DNA of 64,000 nucleotides from Aurifilum marmelostoma (Eukaryota; Ascomycota; Sordariomycetes; Diaporthales; Cryphonectriaceae), in NCBI GenBank assembly GCA_027559495.1, contig JAMXSV010000017.1:806001-870000 (forward strand), read 5' to 3'. The notes under the pieces are model-generated. The model was not told where the DNA came from and did no database searches. It saw only the letters and a list, made by a program, of their open reading frames with translations. Each line of letters begins with the position of its first letter. Positions within the stretch are counted from its first letter, which is position 1. The translations under genes and the position numbers were made by a program. This document shows, in pieces, positions 22,338 to 32,204 of this stretch.

Positions 22338-24343
22338 TCATTCCTTTCCATCAGGTACGTCTACAGCCTGAACAGCCTCCACATCATCCTCCCTGGAAGA
22401 CCCAAGCTCACGGAACCGGTCCAGCTGAACCGACTGGAACTTGCGCAGCGGCGCCTTGCACTCAAACAAGTTGTCAATCTCCTCGAGCGACCGCCCAGAG
22501 ACATCCGGAACACAGAACCACGCGAAGATGCCCGAGACACCTGCTATGGATCCAAAGATAAATCCGACCCTGGATCCGAGGTCTGCATACGGGGCGTTGA
22601 GCAGATATGGAAGCGAGAAAGAAACGACGAATCTGGCGGGAAACAAGGTCAGACCAAGCATCGATACCAACGACGGGATACCATAATTGACATACTGTGT
22701 AATAATGTTCAGGACTGAGGCAGTCCTATAAGTCATATCTCGATAACGGCTGCCGGGGATCTCGGCGCTGAGGATGTGAGCAGCTGGTGCCCACCCTAGA
22801 CTGTACCCGAAGGAGGCCACTACCATCATGGCCACAATGCCTGCCTTCAGATCCTTTCCTAGAAGATCAGCTGTTCCCAGGCCGCCCATGGTAATCTGGG
22901 CCGTGCACTGGATGATGGCGCCAGCCAGAACAGGAGGTCTATGTTCATCGAAAGTCAGCCTTTATACTTCTTTGGCCTTGTTGATCGGGATTAGTCAGGT
23001 CAACCCACCTTCGACCGACACGGTCCGTGAGCACATTCGCGAGAATAGACGTCCCGAGGTTTGTGACGGCGAGAATGACGGTCACGGCGAACGGGCTGAC
23101 GGTACCAAGTGACGAGACAAACAGAGCTCCGTAGAGGCTCGAGAAGATCTGACCCGTAGACTGTAAGAAGAAGTTGGCGCCAATGACGATCAGGGTCCGT
23201 CTGCGGTTGATGCCTCTGAATATATCGAGGAATGTGCCCTGCTGCTTCTCCTCCTTCAGGTGAGTGACGATGTCTTCAAGCTCTCTCTCGATTTGCTCGT
23301 CTGTGAACTTGCCCAGACGTAGTTTGCGAAGGCTGTCAAGGGCATCATCTCGGCGATTCTCTAGTAGTAACCAGCGTGGAGACTGCAAGGGGGCATTAGA
23401 AATCTGAAGATCAACAGAGGGGCAGAACAACAGGACAAGGGGACCCTGACCTCTGGTATGAACCAGATCAATGCCGCCACGGTCGCTGGGACAATATAGA
23501 ATAGGCCATAGGGGATTCTGTAGGCTGCGCTTCCGGACAGTTTGGCGGTACCCAGGCAGACAAGGTTGATAATCAGGCCACCGAGCTAATGATTAGCAAT
23601 CATACCCCGAGTTAGTAAAATCAAACCTTCTTCAAAACCCATTGAAGTCGTACATTCTGTCACATACATAGAGCGCAGACTGGTAAGTGCCGACGATGAA
23701 GCCGCGGGCCTGTGGCGGTACGATCTCGGATTGGTAGATGGGGACGACCGAAAGTTCCATGCCAATGTACACATCTGAGGTCCGTCAATTTGTGATGCTC
23801 CATTCTCTTTCTTCACACGTTATAGGGGCTCGAAGATGCTCACAGTTCAGAACGCGAGCTGCCAGGATTTGGCTCGGGCTTTTGGCGGTGATCGCGATCG
23901 TTGCACAGACAATTGCCCACAGGCTCATGGTGAACATGCACATGCGTCTGCCGAAGCGTCTGCTGATGATGCTGCCAAGAACGACACCTATTTCGAGAAT
24001 AGAGACGAAAGGAAAAATAGTCAGCCATCCGTTGTCAACTCGGCAGCCTCTCTGCCTTGTACCCAATAGCAGTCGTGAGTCAAAATTCAACAAACTTACC
24101 CGCTGCCTGTCCGATGAAGATGAACCCGTTGAAGTAAGACACCCATTTCGTGTCCAGAGCATACGATTTCGTTGAGGAATCATATTGACCGAATTGCTTC
24201 TTGAACGAGGTCATAGCCTGGGTGGACGAGTAACCCTGCTGGTCGAAACCAAAGTTGAACTGCGAGAACGCAATGAGCGACACTGCGAGCCAGAGCTTCA
24301 CGTTGAAGCTCTCGCGCAGCGCCAGATGACCTAGGCCCAGCAT
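22338..24343 (-). CDS. MFS sugar transporter (sugar porter family)
   Basis: Six-exon gene: 24100-24343, 23844-23987, 23668-23774, 23451-23585, 23009-23382 and 22338-22938. All five introns (68-112 nt) join in phase and give 534 residues, the usual length of fungal sugar:H+ symporters. Family marks are the TM1 motif FGFDQQGYSS, the TM2-3 loop with GSIISRRFGRR, PESPRWLL before the central cytosolic loop, DRVGRR in the second half, and the after-TM12 motif PDVSGRSLEEIDNLFE. It sits in the plasma membrane by family. Substrate is unknown; motif order resembles lactose/hexose-type permeases rather than polyol carriers. Intron 4 uses an unusual GTCAGG donor, but PE/SPRWL requires it. The gene is divergent from the sulfatase and shares a promoter with three CGG-N3-CCG sites. 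I infer that it imports the product released by the neighbouring GH43-like enzyme. Confidence 0.93.
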
Positions 24344-24520
24344 TGTGTCGTACTGTTGATCAGATGCGACCCGAAAATAGACAAAATTGGAGATGCAAGG
24401 CGCTGGCTGGGTAACATTCTGTATGTCAGCAGTTACCATGCATTTTATTATATCCAAGAGTGGACTTGACGCATATGCAGAGGTTAGGAGGCAAAGATAC
24501 TGTATGTGTCGGCTCCCGCT

Positions 24521-24529
24521 CGGTATCCG
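24521..24529. promoter_or_regulatory. CGG-N3-CCG site 1 (CGGTATCCG)
   Basis: Perfect inverted CGG triplets with a 3-bp spacer in the transporter/sulfatase promoter; candidate Zn(II)2Cys6 operator. Confidence 0.5.
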
Positions 24530-24642
24530 CACACAGCAACTAGCGACCTCAGCGATAAAACTGCCTGAATAATGCAGCATAAAGTCAACACATGTCTAAT
24601 GATTGGACAGAAACTGCAGTGATACGCGCCTTGGGACTAACG

Positions 24643-24651
24643 CGGCATCCG
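24643..24651. promoter_or_regulatory. CGG-N3-CCG site 2 (CGGCATCCG)
   Basis: Second inverted-triplet site, 13 bp from site 3; close spacing could allow cooperative binding. Confidence 0.5.
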
Positions 24652-24664
24652 TCCACGATTGTCT

Positions 24665-24673
24665 CGGTATCCG
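24665..24673. promoter_or_regulatory. CGG-N3-CCG site 3 (CGGTATCCG)
   Basis: Third site, identical to site 1 over 12 bp including flanks. Confidence 0.5.
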
Positions 24674-24868
24674 CCATGGAAATCCACCAGCGACCCTCGG
24701 TGCTGAAGGGCTTCGAAATCCGAGATATCCATGATCACAGAACGATCTTTCGTCATTATTAAACACGCTTACGCCTTCGTACCAGTTGACTCACTCTCAT
24801 TTTATCGTTCTGGGATCAGATTGTCTAGGCCTGGCGTTCGAGCTACTTGCCTCACCAACCGAGACGCC

Positions 24869-26362
24869 ATGCCGGCCAAGAACATCCTGCTTCTCATCGC
24901 CGACGACCTCGGCCGTGACTTTCTGAGCTGCTATGGCTGCCAGACCAACCTGACGCCGAACCTCGACGCACTGGCGGCTTCCGGGGTCAGGTTCGACAAG
25001 GCCTTCACAAGCACCGCCTCGTGCAGTGGCAGCCGCACCGTCATCTACACAGGCCTGCACACCCACGAGACAGGCAGCTATGGCCTCAACCACGAGCGGA
25101 ATGGCTTTCAGACCTTTACCAGCGTCGAGACCGCGCCCTTTCTCCTTGGGGACAAACTTGGCTACAAGACTGGCATCCTCGGAAAGGTCCACGTTGGTCC
25201 AGACAACCTGTACCCCTGGCAGGTGCGAGAGGAAAGCGAGTCGAGGAACGTCGCCTGGATAGCAGACCGGGCAGAGGCGTTCTTCAGAGCCTCCAAGGAG
25301 GAGCAAAAGTCCTTCTTCCTCACCATTGGCTTTGTCGACCCGCACCGGAAACTGCAGACCCGTGGCGGCTTTGGTAATGTCGACGGCAACCACGATGCTC
25401 GCCTCGAGGATCGTATTTTCCACCCCAGCGAGACCGCGGTCCCGTCTTTCCTGAGCGACGTGCCCGAGGTCCGGCAGGAGCTGGCCGAGTACTACCGCTC
25501 CATCTTCCGCATGGACCAGGGCGTCGGCATGATCCTCGCCGCGCTGGACCGGGAGCGGCTTTCTGAAGACACCTTGGTCCTGTTTCTCAGCGACAACGGT
25601 CCTCCCTTTGTGAATTCCAAGACGACGCTGTTCGAGGCCGGAGTACGGCTGCCGTTCTTGATGCGTGCCCCTGGTGCTTCTCCCAAAGGCACTGTGAACC
25701 CCAACATGGTCTCGTACGTCGACATCCTGCCCACCTTTCTCGACTGGGCCGGCCACTCGGGGCTCGAGGCCGGCCAGGGCAAGGTGCCGCGGCTGGGGCG
25801 ATCTGTGCTGCCGATCCTGGCTAGCACGACTGCTGCGCCGGGCTGGGACCACGTATTTGGCTCGCACACGTTTCACGAGATCACCAACTACTGGCCGACG
25901 AGATACATGCGCAACCGCCGGTTCAAGTACCACCGCAACGTGTGCTGGAAGCTCGACTTCCCGTTCGCCATGGACCTGTACGCGTCCCTGTCCTTTGAGG
26001 GCATGCGCAACTCTGGGACACCGTCTGCACCGGCCAAGATTGGGCCGAGGAAACTCAAGGACTACATCCATCGGCCGCCGCAGGAGCTGTTCGACCTGGA
26101 TAACGACCCGGCAGAGGTCAACAATCTGGCGGGTGATCCTGCGTTTGCGGACACGCTGAGGGAGATGAATGAGGCGCTCGAGAAGTGGCAGGTAGAGACC
26201 AAGGACCTCTGGCTGTGGCGTGATGGGATGGCAGTGATGAAGTACATGTCCTTGGGCTATGCTCGCGAGGGACTGCGCATACCTGATCGGTTTGATTTCG
26301 ACGCAGAGAATCCCGAATCCAGGGAGCCTGTGGCTGCTTATAATCTCTTGCCAGGCCAGTAA
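24869..26362 (+). CDS. Intracellular sulfatase (alkaline-phosphatase superfamily)
   Basis: Type I sulfatase of 497 residues that hydrolyses sulfate esters or sulfamates. Motif order and the C-terminal part are closest to N-sulfoglucosamine sulfohydrolase-like members. The metal-binding pair is in LLLIADDLGRD at residues 12-13. The catalytic cysteine, converted to formylglycine in active enzymes, is Cys52 in CSGSR, followed by TGLHTHETGSYGL. The classical motif is C-X-P/A-S-R; here position three is Gly. Further marks are HVGPDNLYPW, FVDPHRK, LFLSDNGPPF and LFDLDNDPAEVNNLAGDP. The ATG at 24869 gives MPAKNILLLIADD, so the metal site is at the very N-terminus and no signal peptide exists. An in-frame ATG at 24731 adds 46 residues that are not signal-like. 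An intracellular enzyme fits desulfation after import by the divergent transporter. The true substrate is unknown. Confidence 0.93.
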   Translation: MPAKNILLLIADDLGRDFLSCYGCQTNLTPNLDALAASGVRFDKAFTSTASCSGSRTVIYTGLHTHETGSYGLNHERNGFQTFTSVETAPFLLGDKLGYKTGILGKVHVGPDNLYPWQVREESESRNVAWIADRAEAFFRASKEEQKSFFLTIGFVDPHRKLQTRGGFGNVDGNHDARLEDRIFHPSETAVPSFLSDVPEVRQELAEYYRSIFRMDQGVGMILAALDRERLSEDTLVLFLSDNGPPFVNSKTTLFEAGVRLPFLMRAPGASPKGTVNPNMVSYVDILPTFLDWAGHSGLEAGQGKVPRLGRSVLPILASTTAAPGWDHVFGSHTFHEITNYWPTRYMRNRRFKYHRNVCWKLDFPFAMDLYASLSFEGMRNSGTPSAPAKIGPRKLKDYIHRPPQELFDLDNDPAEVNNLAGDPAFADTLREMNEALEKWQVETKDLWLWRDGMAVMKYMSLGYAREGLRIPDRFDFDAENPESREPVAAYNLLPGQ

Positions 26363-26504
26363 TTTGTAGGTGGTGATTAAATTCATGATTTGATGAACCA
26401 TCTCAAGAGAAGGAGAAGTGAGAAGAATAGAAACAGAAAGAAAAAAAAGAGGAAAAGAGGAAAAGTAAAAAGGTAAATGGTCAGTGAAAACTGACTACAG
26501 TAAT

Positions 26505-28217
26505 CTAGAATTGATACACATACATGGAGGCCTTTGTGGACTCTGTGAAATCGCCGCCTCTCAACGTGCCATAAGAACTCCCAGTGTCATTCGATGGCTG
26601 TGCCAACGTTCCATAACACCCATTCGTCGCATTTGTGCTCAGTGTGATACTCGAAACCGTTTTGCCATCAACAGGCAGCGATATCTTGCTTGGAGCCCAC
26701 GAGATATTGCTGGACGGCCAGGAAAAGACCTGACTGTCGCCTCCGGAAAAGCCAACGGAAACACTCAGGTACCCATCCAGAACGGGGCCGGCATTGGTGG
26801 TCGGACCCAGATTCCATGTTCGCTGCCACACGGGGAACTCAATGGTGGAGGCATTCTTGCCAGAATCATAGACCTGCACCAAGTCCTGCCCGTTGCGGAC
26901 GCGACAGTCCAGCTGGTAAGGAACCGGTGAGGTGGGTGGCGATATTGTTTCATCCATCAGCGGAACTGTTGCTGTGGCTGGACAGGTGAAGTTCTTGATG
27001 GTGTGGTCGTCGTTGAACTCGAGGGGGAAGAAGAAGGTGCTGGACGCAGCCTGATGGTTGTCACTATGCCACATGATACTGTTATGGTAGATATTGCTCG
27101 GGCTGGTTCTGTATCCGAGGTTGCCTGCCAGGACGATCTGGCCGCCATCTGGCGTGGGGAGCACGTTGGCGCCCTTGTTCTGGCCGCCACAGCCATCTTG
27201 GCTCAGGAAGCCACCATCTGTGTAAGAACCCAAGGGGTCGGCGGCGTAGTAGTAATAGATGTAGCCTGGACAGTTCTGGCAGGTATAGCCGAATGTGAGG
27301 TACCAGTAGTCCTCGTGATAGAAGAACCCCGTGGCCTCGAGCGTGAGGCCTGTGGCGTTGAGCTCCGCGGCCGAGCGCACCAGGACCGAGGTGGCAGCGG
27401 TGCCGACCGTCGAGGTCAGGTTGGGGGCCAGCTGTTGGACGTAGATGTCCCAGACGTAGGCGCTCCATTCGGAAGAAGACGGGCCGGTCGTGACGCCCGA
27501 GTACACATCGCTGACCATGTAGTGTGTTCCGTCCGGGCCCACGGCCACGTCAAAGTCATGCGAGACGTTAGTACCGCTCATGCGACTGGGCGGATTGCTC
27601 CAGGGCCCCGCGGGCGAATCGGACGTGGCGTAGTAGAAGTTGCTTGTCAAGGCACCGCCTCCCATGAACATGATGTATTGTCCCGTGGCATTGCTATAGC
27701 GGACGACAGGCTTCGTCACGTTGGCAACCTCGACGGACGGCTGGTAGAAAGTTTCCAGCTGCCAGTTGGTAAAGTCGGAAGATGAGTACGTCTTGATGCC
27801 GCAATTGCCATCCTCGCCATAGTCGCCAGGCGGATAGACGGGACTCGTAGGCCAGTCCACATCGGTGAGACGGCCGTAGACGAAGATGCCACCACCACAG
27901 CCCCAGGTTGCCGCATGCATCCAGTACTTGTCCTCGAAATAAGTTACATGTGCCTCCACTTGCTCGCGTCCGTTGCCGTCGACGGTGATGGGGTAAGTCC
28001 ATTTTCCATACTTTTGGGGTTGAAAGGGATGAGTGGGAAGACCGTCGTCGCCGTCCAGGATATCCACAGCGGCAAAGTTGATGTATGTAGCAGTCGGACC
28101 CTGGGAGGAAGGAGCCGACGAGGAGGTTGAGGATCCATTTGTGCCTGTTGGAGAAGCAGCCGAAATCAGGGCCGGAAAGAGGCTCGAGCCCAACAGCAAA
28201 TGCTGGACGTTCAACAT
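26505..28217 (-). CDS. Secreted GH43-like glycoside hydrolase
   Basis: Single-exon secreted protein of 570 residues starting with a signal peptide (MLNVQHLLLGSSLFPALIS). A Ser/Thr linker follows, then a five-bladed beta-propeller of the GH43 type most like the subgroup of galactan 1,3-beta-galactosidases. The marks are EAHVTYFEDKYWMHAATWG (blade 1), TKPVVRYSNATGQYIMFMGG (counterpart of the family's 'RPKVIYN..T..YVMW') and SHDFDVAVGPDGTHYMVSD. Further blades are rich in Tyr/Trp, and a C-terminal beta-rich part runs to YVYQF. There are many N-glycosylation sites. I cannot assign all three catalytic acids, and some members lack the usual base, so activity on beta-1,3-galactan is a guess. ATGs at 28229 and 28280 are in frame; 28217 gives the cleanest signal peptide and a purine at -3. 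It converges with the sulfatase 142 bases away and is divergent from the regulator. Confidence 0.88.
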   Translation of the reverse strand: MLNVQHLLLGSSLFPALISAASPTGTNGSSTSSSAPSSQGPTATYINFAAVDILDGDDGLPTHPFQPQKYGKWTYPITVDGNGREQVEAHVTYFEDKYWMHAATWGCGGGIFVYGRLTDVDWPTSPVYPPGDYGEDGNCGIKTYSSSDFTNWQLETFYQPSVEVANVTKPVVRYSNATGQYIMFMGGGALTSNFYYATSDSPAGPWSNPPSRMSGTNVSHDFDVAVGPDGTHYMVSDVYSGVTTGPSSSEWSAYVWDIYVQQLAPNLTSTVGTAATSVLVRSAAELNATGLTLEATGFFYHEDYWYLTFGYTCQNCPGYIYYYYAADPLGSYTDGGFLSQDGCGGQNKGANVLPTPDGGQIVLAGNLGYRTSPSNIYHNSIMWHSDNHQAASSTFFFPLEFNDDHTIKNFTCPATATVPLMDETISPPTSPVPYQLDCRVRNGQDLVQVYDSGKNASTIEFPVWQRTWNLGPTTNAGPVLDGYLSVSVGFSGGDSQVFSWPSSNISWAPSKISLPVDGKTVSSITLSTNATNGCYGTLAQPSNDTGSSYGTLRGGDFTESTKASMYVYQF

Positions 28218-28500
28218 TGCGGCGATCATATACAATGATGGATCAATTAAGATATGTATTGCAAGCCCAGTCTCCAGCAAGCCCTAGGTGGATGACTGAG
28301 GTAGCTTTCTTTAAATACACATCCAGTAGCTAACAGGTCTATGACCAGGGATGCTGCGCATCAACCTCTATCAACTTTTTCTCCCGATATACTTCTCCAG
28401 TGTTATTATTATGACCACCACATTGCGTTCTGAAAGGTCACAAGTGCTCTAGTGTTGGGCAATCTTGAATGACCAGTATGCACCAGGGGGGAGGGGCGGC

Positions 28501-28521
28501 AGCAGCAGCAGCAGCAGCAGC
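28501..28521. repeat. (AGC)7 trinucleotide repeat
   Basis: Seven AGC units in the divergent promoter, non-coding here. Confidence 0.85.
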
Positions 28522-28541
28522 ACCAGGCGGCTGTCGGAGCT

Positions 28542-28550
28542 CGGAATCCG
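28542..28550. promoter_or_regulatory. CGG-N3-CCG site 4 (CGGAATCCG)
   Basis: Inverted triplet about 325 bp upstream of the GH43-like start codon; candidate operator. Confidence 0.5.
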
Positions 28551-29073
28551 ATGGCTGAAAGGCTTATGGCGTGGTCACATCAACAAGGTATGGTCTTAAG
28601 AGAGCACGCATAGTCATATACCATATCTAATACTAAATACTCATGTCCTCCACCTTGTTCTATGGTCAATAGTGCAACATCACAGCGGTGCGATGTAGGG
28701 GGGGCCGCCACCTCGGGGCTAGCTAGCCCAGGGCCTGGACAGTGTATGCTAGCCCTTCTCCAGTGCCAGGGATTAGGGTACTAACAGCACTTGGGGTACT
28801 GTAGCAAGTCCCAAAGTGGACAATTACTACCCTGCAAGCCACGCATGCATCATTCTGAATGGCAATTGCGCCATGTTCTTGCCTCACTTGTTCTTTCCCC
28901 TGGCGACCTTTAAGAACTTGGGGAAGGGCAGGGGGGACGGGGGGGGGCTCGCCTCGGCTTCCGCCCAGTCAACCCTGACAATCATCCTTTTGCTGCATAA
29001 TGGCACACTTGCAGCAGCATATTATCACCTGTCAACGATCAGTGACCACACTGCTGCTGCTACTGCTGCGGGT

Positions 29074-29082
29074 CGGATGCCG
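29074..29082. promoter_or_regulatory. CGG-N3-CCG site 5 (CGGATGCCG)
   Basis: Inverted triplet two bases before the ATG at 29085 of the regulator gene, therefore in its 5' leader or core promoter; candidate autoregulatory site. Confidence 0.45.
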
Positions 29083-29084
29083 AT

Positions 29085-31470
29085 ATGACTTCAATCATTG
29101 AGCAGCAGCAACAACGACGACAACATCCACCGGACCCCACCAAGCACACCCGACAGTCTCCCCATACGTGCTCGGCCTGCAGGAGCCGTAAGGTCCGATG
29201 CGACGGCCGCAGAGACATATGCAGGAACTGCGAGAGATTAGACCTCGCATGCTCCTTTCGGGGCCAGGAAGCCCCCTATCAGATGTCCAGACAGGCGCCG
29301 TACGAGACGAGCATGTCTGGCATGCCGGAAGAGAAAGGCGCGGTGCAGCGGTGTTACGCCAACTTGTCAGAGATGTATCGACCTCGGGCTCAAGTGCACC
29401 TACGAGCCTCCTGCTGTCGCCGCTGTGCCGGCCAGATACAGTGCATCGCCCTCTCGCGTCCATACCTCGTCACCATCTTCTAGCACCCCGCCGTCCTCGA
29501 GCGCGCTACTCTCGCAGTCACCACAGGCCAGCAGTCCGTCCACCACCTCGGGGAGCAGCCCCGCAGGAGACATGTAAGACAACCCCTTTATATATTTTTT
29601 TATTTGATATTTCTTTCCTCCCCAGAAGATGAAAGTTCTGTTGTCGATTTCGTTGTTGTAAGAAGAATTATTGTCATTTTGTCAACCACTAAAGACCTCA
29701 TTAACTGATGACAATGTCGCTCCAGCTCCAACTCCAGCTTTCCGTCAGAGACGCAGTCGTTACAGGCCCTGGATTCATTCTTCCAGCACCTCCATCACGT
29801 CCCGGTGTTTGCCTTTATGCATAAGGCTACAATCATAGAGGACTATCGTGCTGGCATCCTCGACAGGGCACTTCTTCTCGCACTGACTGGCATTACTACT
29901 GCTCTCATAGACGATGGATCCGACGGTGGAAGACGAAGAGGGTCTAAGCATGTTGACCTCGCCGAGTCCATCGTCATCAGTGGGCGAGAAGAGCCCAGTC
30001 TTGCTCGCGTTCAGGCCCTGATCCTCATCATCAAGTTCCGCGAATACCAGGGACGTTTCTCCAGCGTCTTCATCCTAAGTGCCATCGCCATGAGGTTTGC
30101 AATGGCCCTGCGGCTCAACTACGAGGACCGCAGCATGCACCCGGTCACTCGCGAAGTCCGCAGGAGAGCATGGTGGTCTCTGTTCATGATTGATACGCAG
30201 ATCGCTAGCGGATACGAGGATTTTTCCCTGTCTAATATCGGCCGCGTCTACATCCAGCTGCCCTGCCCCGAGCAGGATTTCAGCCTAGGCCTCGCTCGCC
30301 CTGTCGAGCGACTCCATGTCAGCAAATCTACCGTCCAAACCACCCCGAACAATGACCTCAATCCGCTCGCACAGGTAATGCGTGTAAAGTGGTTGAGGCA
30401 CAAGGCCTTGCAGTCTACCAAGCGCATCGCAGCGACCACACAGGTGAACCTGCGCGACGAGGTGAGCTCGCTCCAGGAGGACCTGGACGCCTTCTGCGCC
30501 CAGCTGCCCGCCGGCCTGCAGCTCTCGGAGCAGAATGCACGTTTCCATGCCTACTGGACGAGCTTCTCTGCGTATGCCACCATTCATGTCATCTGGTTTG
30601 CAATCCAGATGATTGTCTACCGCTTGCCTTTGCCTGGCATCAAGGAGGCCCTTCCCGGCCATGTTTTGCGCCGTGTGGACCAGAGTGTTGCCGTGCACTG
30701 TCTGAATCGCTGCCTCGAGGCTGCGACCCTCATGGCTGACGCCTTCAAGCTCTTGATCGCCTGCAAGGCAGAAAGCTCCGTCGTCGACCTGGACCTGGCC
30801 ATCTGTACATATCAGTGTGCTCGGATTCTGTTTCATCTGCACCGTAGCATTCCTACAAGCATTCCGCGTGACGAGCTGGCAGCCAAGATTACCTGCTGTC
30901 GCGAGTTCCTGAACGAGATGTTCTTAGAGTGCGATATGATGCGCAAGATAGTTGAGTGACCCAAACCTTGTGACAGACAAAATCACTGCTAATTCTGGTT
31001 ACACTCAGCGGAACGACATGGAGCATCTTGTTGCGTGGGGGTTTTCCGCTTCACCTAGCCTGAGCCATACCCTCACGAGTCCCGACGAGGCGCGGCTGAC
31101 AGATTCGGCGAAGCTGCCAGACACACCTCACATCCTCTCCCGACATAGCTTGGTCGGCCAGATGAATATCCCGACCGATGAGTCCACCAGCTCATCAGTC
31201 CTGAGCCAGGCCGCGGACGGGCGAGGCACGGTTTCATCTGCCGAGGACGCTGTCGACAACATGACTATCGAACCGACGCAGGCTCTCGATATGGCATCCG
31301 GTCACCGCCCACACCTCCAGGACCCGGACTTTGGGCAAGTCCCGCAGGGCGGTTGCTTTCCAGACATTGATCATACGATACAGGATCTTGACGCCTTGGT
31401 CTACCAGATTGACTCGTCCATATGGATGGCTGTGAATGAGGACGGAGCCTTCCCGACAATGGGTCTATAA
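29085..31470 (+). CDS. Zn(II)2Cys6 transcription factor with two tandem zinc clusters; frame broken between them
   Basis: Fungal binuclear zinc-cluster regulator. Cluster 1 (Cys29, 32, 39, 46, 49, 56; CSACRSRKVRCDGRRDIC) is in the frame of the ATG at 29085. A second perfect CX2CX6CX6CX2CX6C cluster (29314-29397; begins RRACLACRKRKARC) lies one frame over and leads into a Ser/Pro linker, so the frame must shift by +1 between 29242 and about 29310. A TAG at 29239-29241 closes the second frame upstream, it has no ATG of its own, and no plausible intron fits. Later splices are clean: intron 29574-29725 (152 nt), then the regulatory middle-homology region (AMRFAMALRLNYED, RRRAWWSLFMIDTQIASGYE), intron 30951-31008 (58 nt, weak GTTGAG donor), and a tail ending AFPTMGL. 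If the shift is real the full protein is not made; if it is an assembly error the protein is normal. Its neighbours make it the likely local pathway regulator. Confidence 0.85.
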
Positions 31471-32204
31471 TGTAGACAGTATGAATGGACTCATTGAGAG
31501 CAGCTGCACAGCTGGTTGATGAGCTGTCTGACCCAGTCTGTTAGTGTTTATTGACACGACCGCTGCCTCTCGCTTCTCTGGACCCTTCATGTTCCTCGAA
31601 ATCATCGTGAGGTTGGCCTGGGCTGTTCAAGAAACTCGACAACAGGTGCAATGATTCTCACCCAGATCCTGATGCTCATCTAATACCTTCGTACCACTAA
31701 GTTTGTTAATATTGTAATTACAGCACAAATATAGCACTCAGTTGCGCAATCCCGTCTCGTTAATAGCTTGGTAGACTTTAGGTCTACATGATGACGACCA
31801 GTCGTTATAGAAACATGAAAACCTTTTTCTTTTTTTAACGAGTAAATAAAATCACGAACAAGAGGAAACGTATTTCCAGTGTGGAAAAGACATAAATGGA
31901 ATCTCTTGATTGGGTTGAAGCTGGTCAACCCTTGTTGGACGCTAAAGTCAATGACATGGGGGTTTTAATGCAGCGATAAGAACTCAAGATCTTGATAAGG
32001 AAACTTTTCGCGTCATGGTCTCGTGGAATTATAGAGCTGCCTTTCAACCGCTCCAACCCGCTCGCTGTAGAAAGTGATACTACACGCCCAATTGACTCGA
32101 CAAGACCAACTCTCTTCTGCACCCGTCCAGCGTCCGCTCCTCCATGTCCACGAGAGACCACACATTCAGAAGTAAGAGAAGCACAGAACGCCAACTCCAT
32201 CAAG
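31471..32204. other. Intergenic region
   Basis: 734 bases: 3' end of the regulator and promoter/leader of the next gene. Frame 31992-32204 is open into the next gene, but the family-like start is at 32205. No other gene seen. Confidence 0.5.

Larger units (their letters stand above)
24344..24868. promoter_or_regulatory. Divergent promoter of sugar transporter and sulfatase
   Basis: 525 bases drive both genes outward. It contains three CGG-N3-CCG inverted triplets (24521-24529, 24643-24651, 24665-24673). Two of them lie in an identical 12-bp sequence, CTCGGTATCCGC, at 24519-24530 and 24663-24674. Inverted CGG triplets are the classical targets of Zn(II)2Cys6 homodimers; one such regulator is encoded 4.2 kb to the right. 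The link is inferred. Confidence 0.65.
28218..29084. promoter_or_regulatory. Divergent promoter of GH43-like gene and regulator gene
   Basis: 867 bases between the two start codons. It contains two more CGG-N3-CCG triplets (28542-28550 and 29074-29082), an (AGC)7 tract at 28501-28521 and several G-runs. The second triplet ends two bases before the regulator's ATG, a position suited to autoregulation. Confidence 0.6.

Noticed and set aside
24797..26401. 534-codon open frame on the minus strand
   Set aside because: It lies exactly opposite the sulfatase gene and has a low-complexity, Val/Arg/Gly-rich composition; a GC-driven shadow frame.
27003..27785. 260-codon open frame on the plus strand
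   Set aside because: Antisense shadow of the GH43-like gene with unnatural composition.
29285..29294. 10-base GT...AG segment that would restore the frame between the two zinc clusters if removed
   Set aside because: Far too short for spliceosomal removal; the coincidence of length does not make it an intron.
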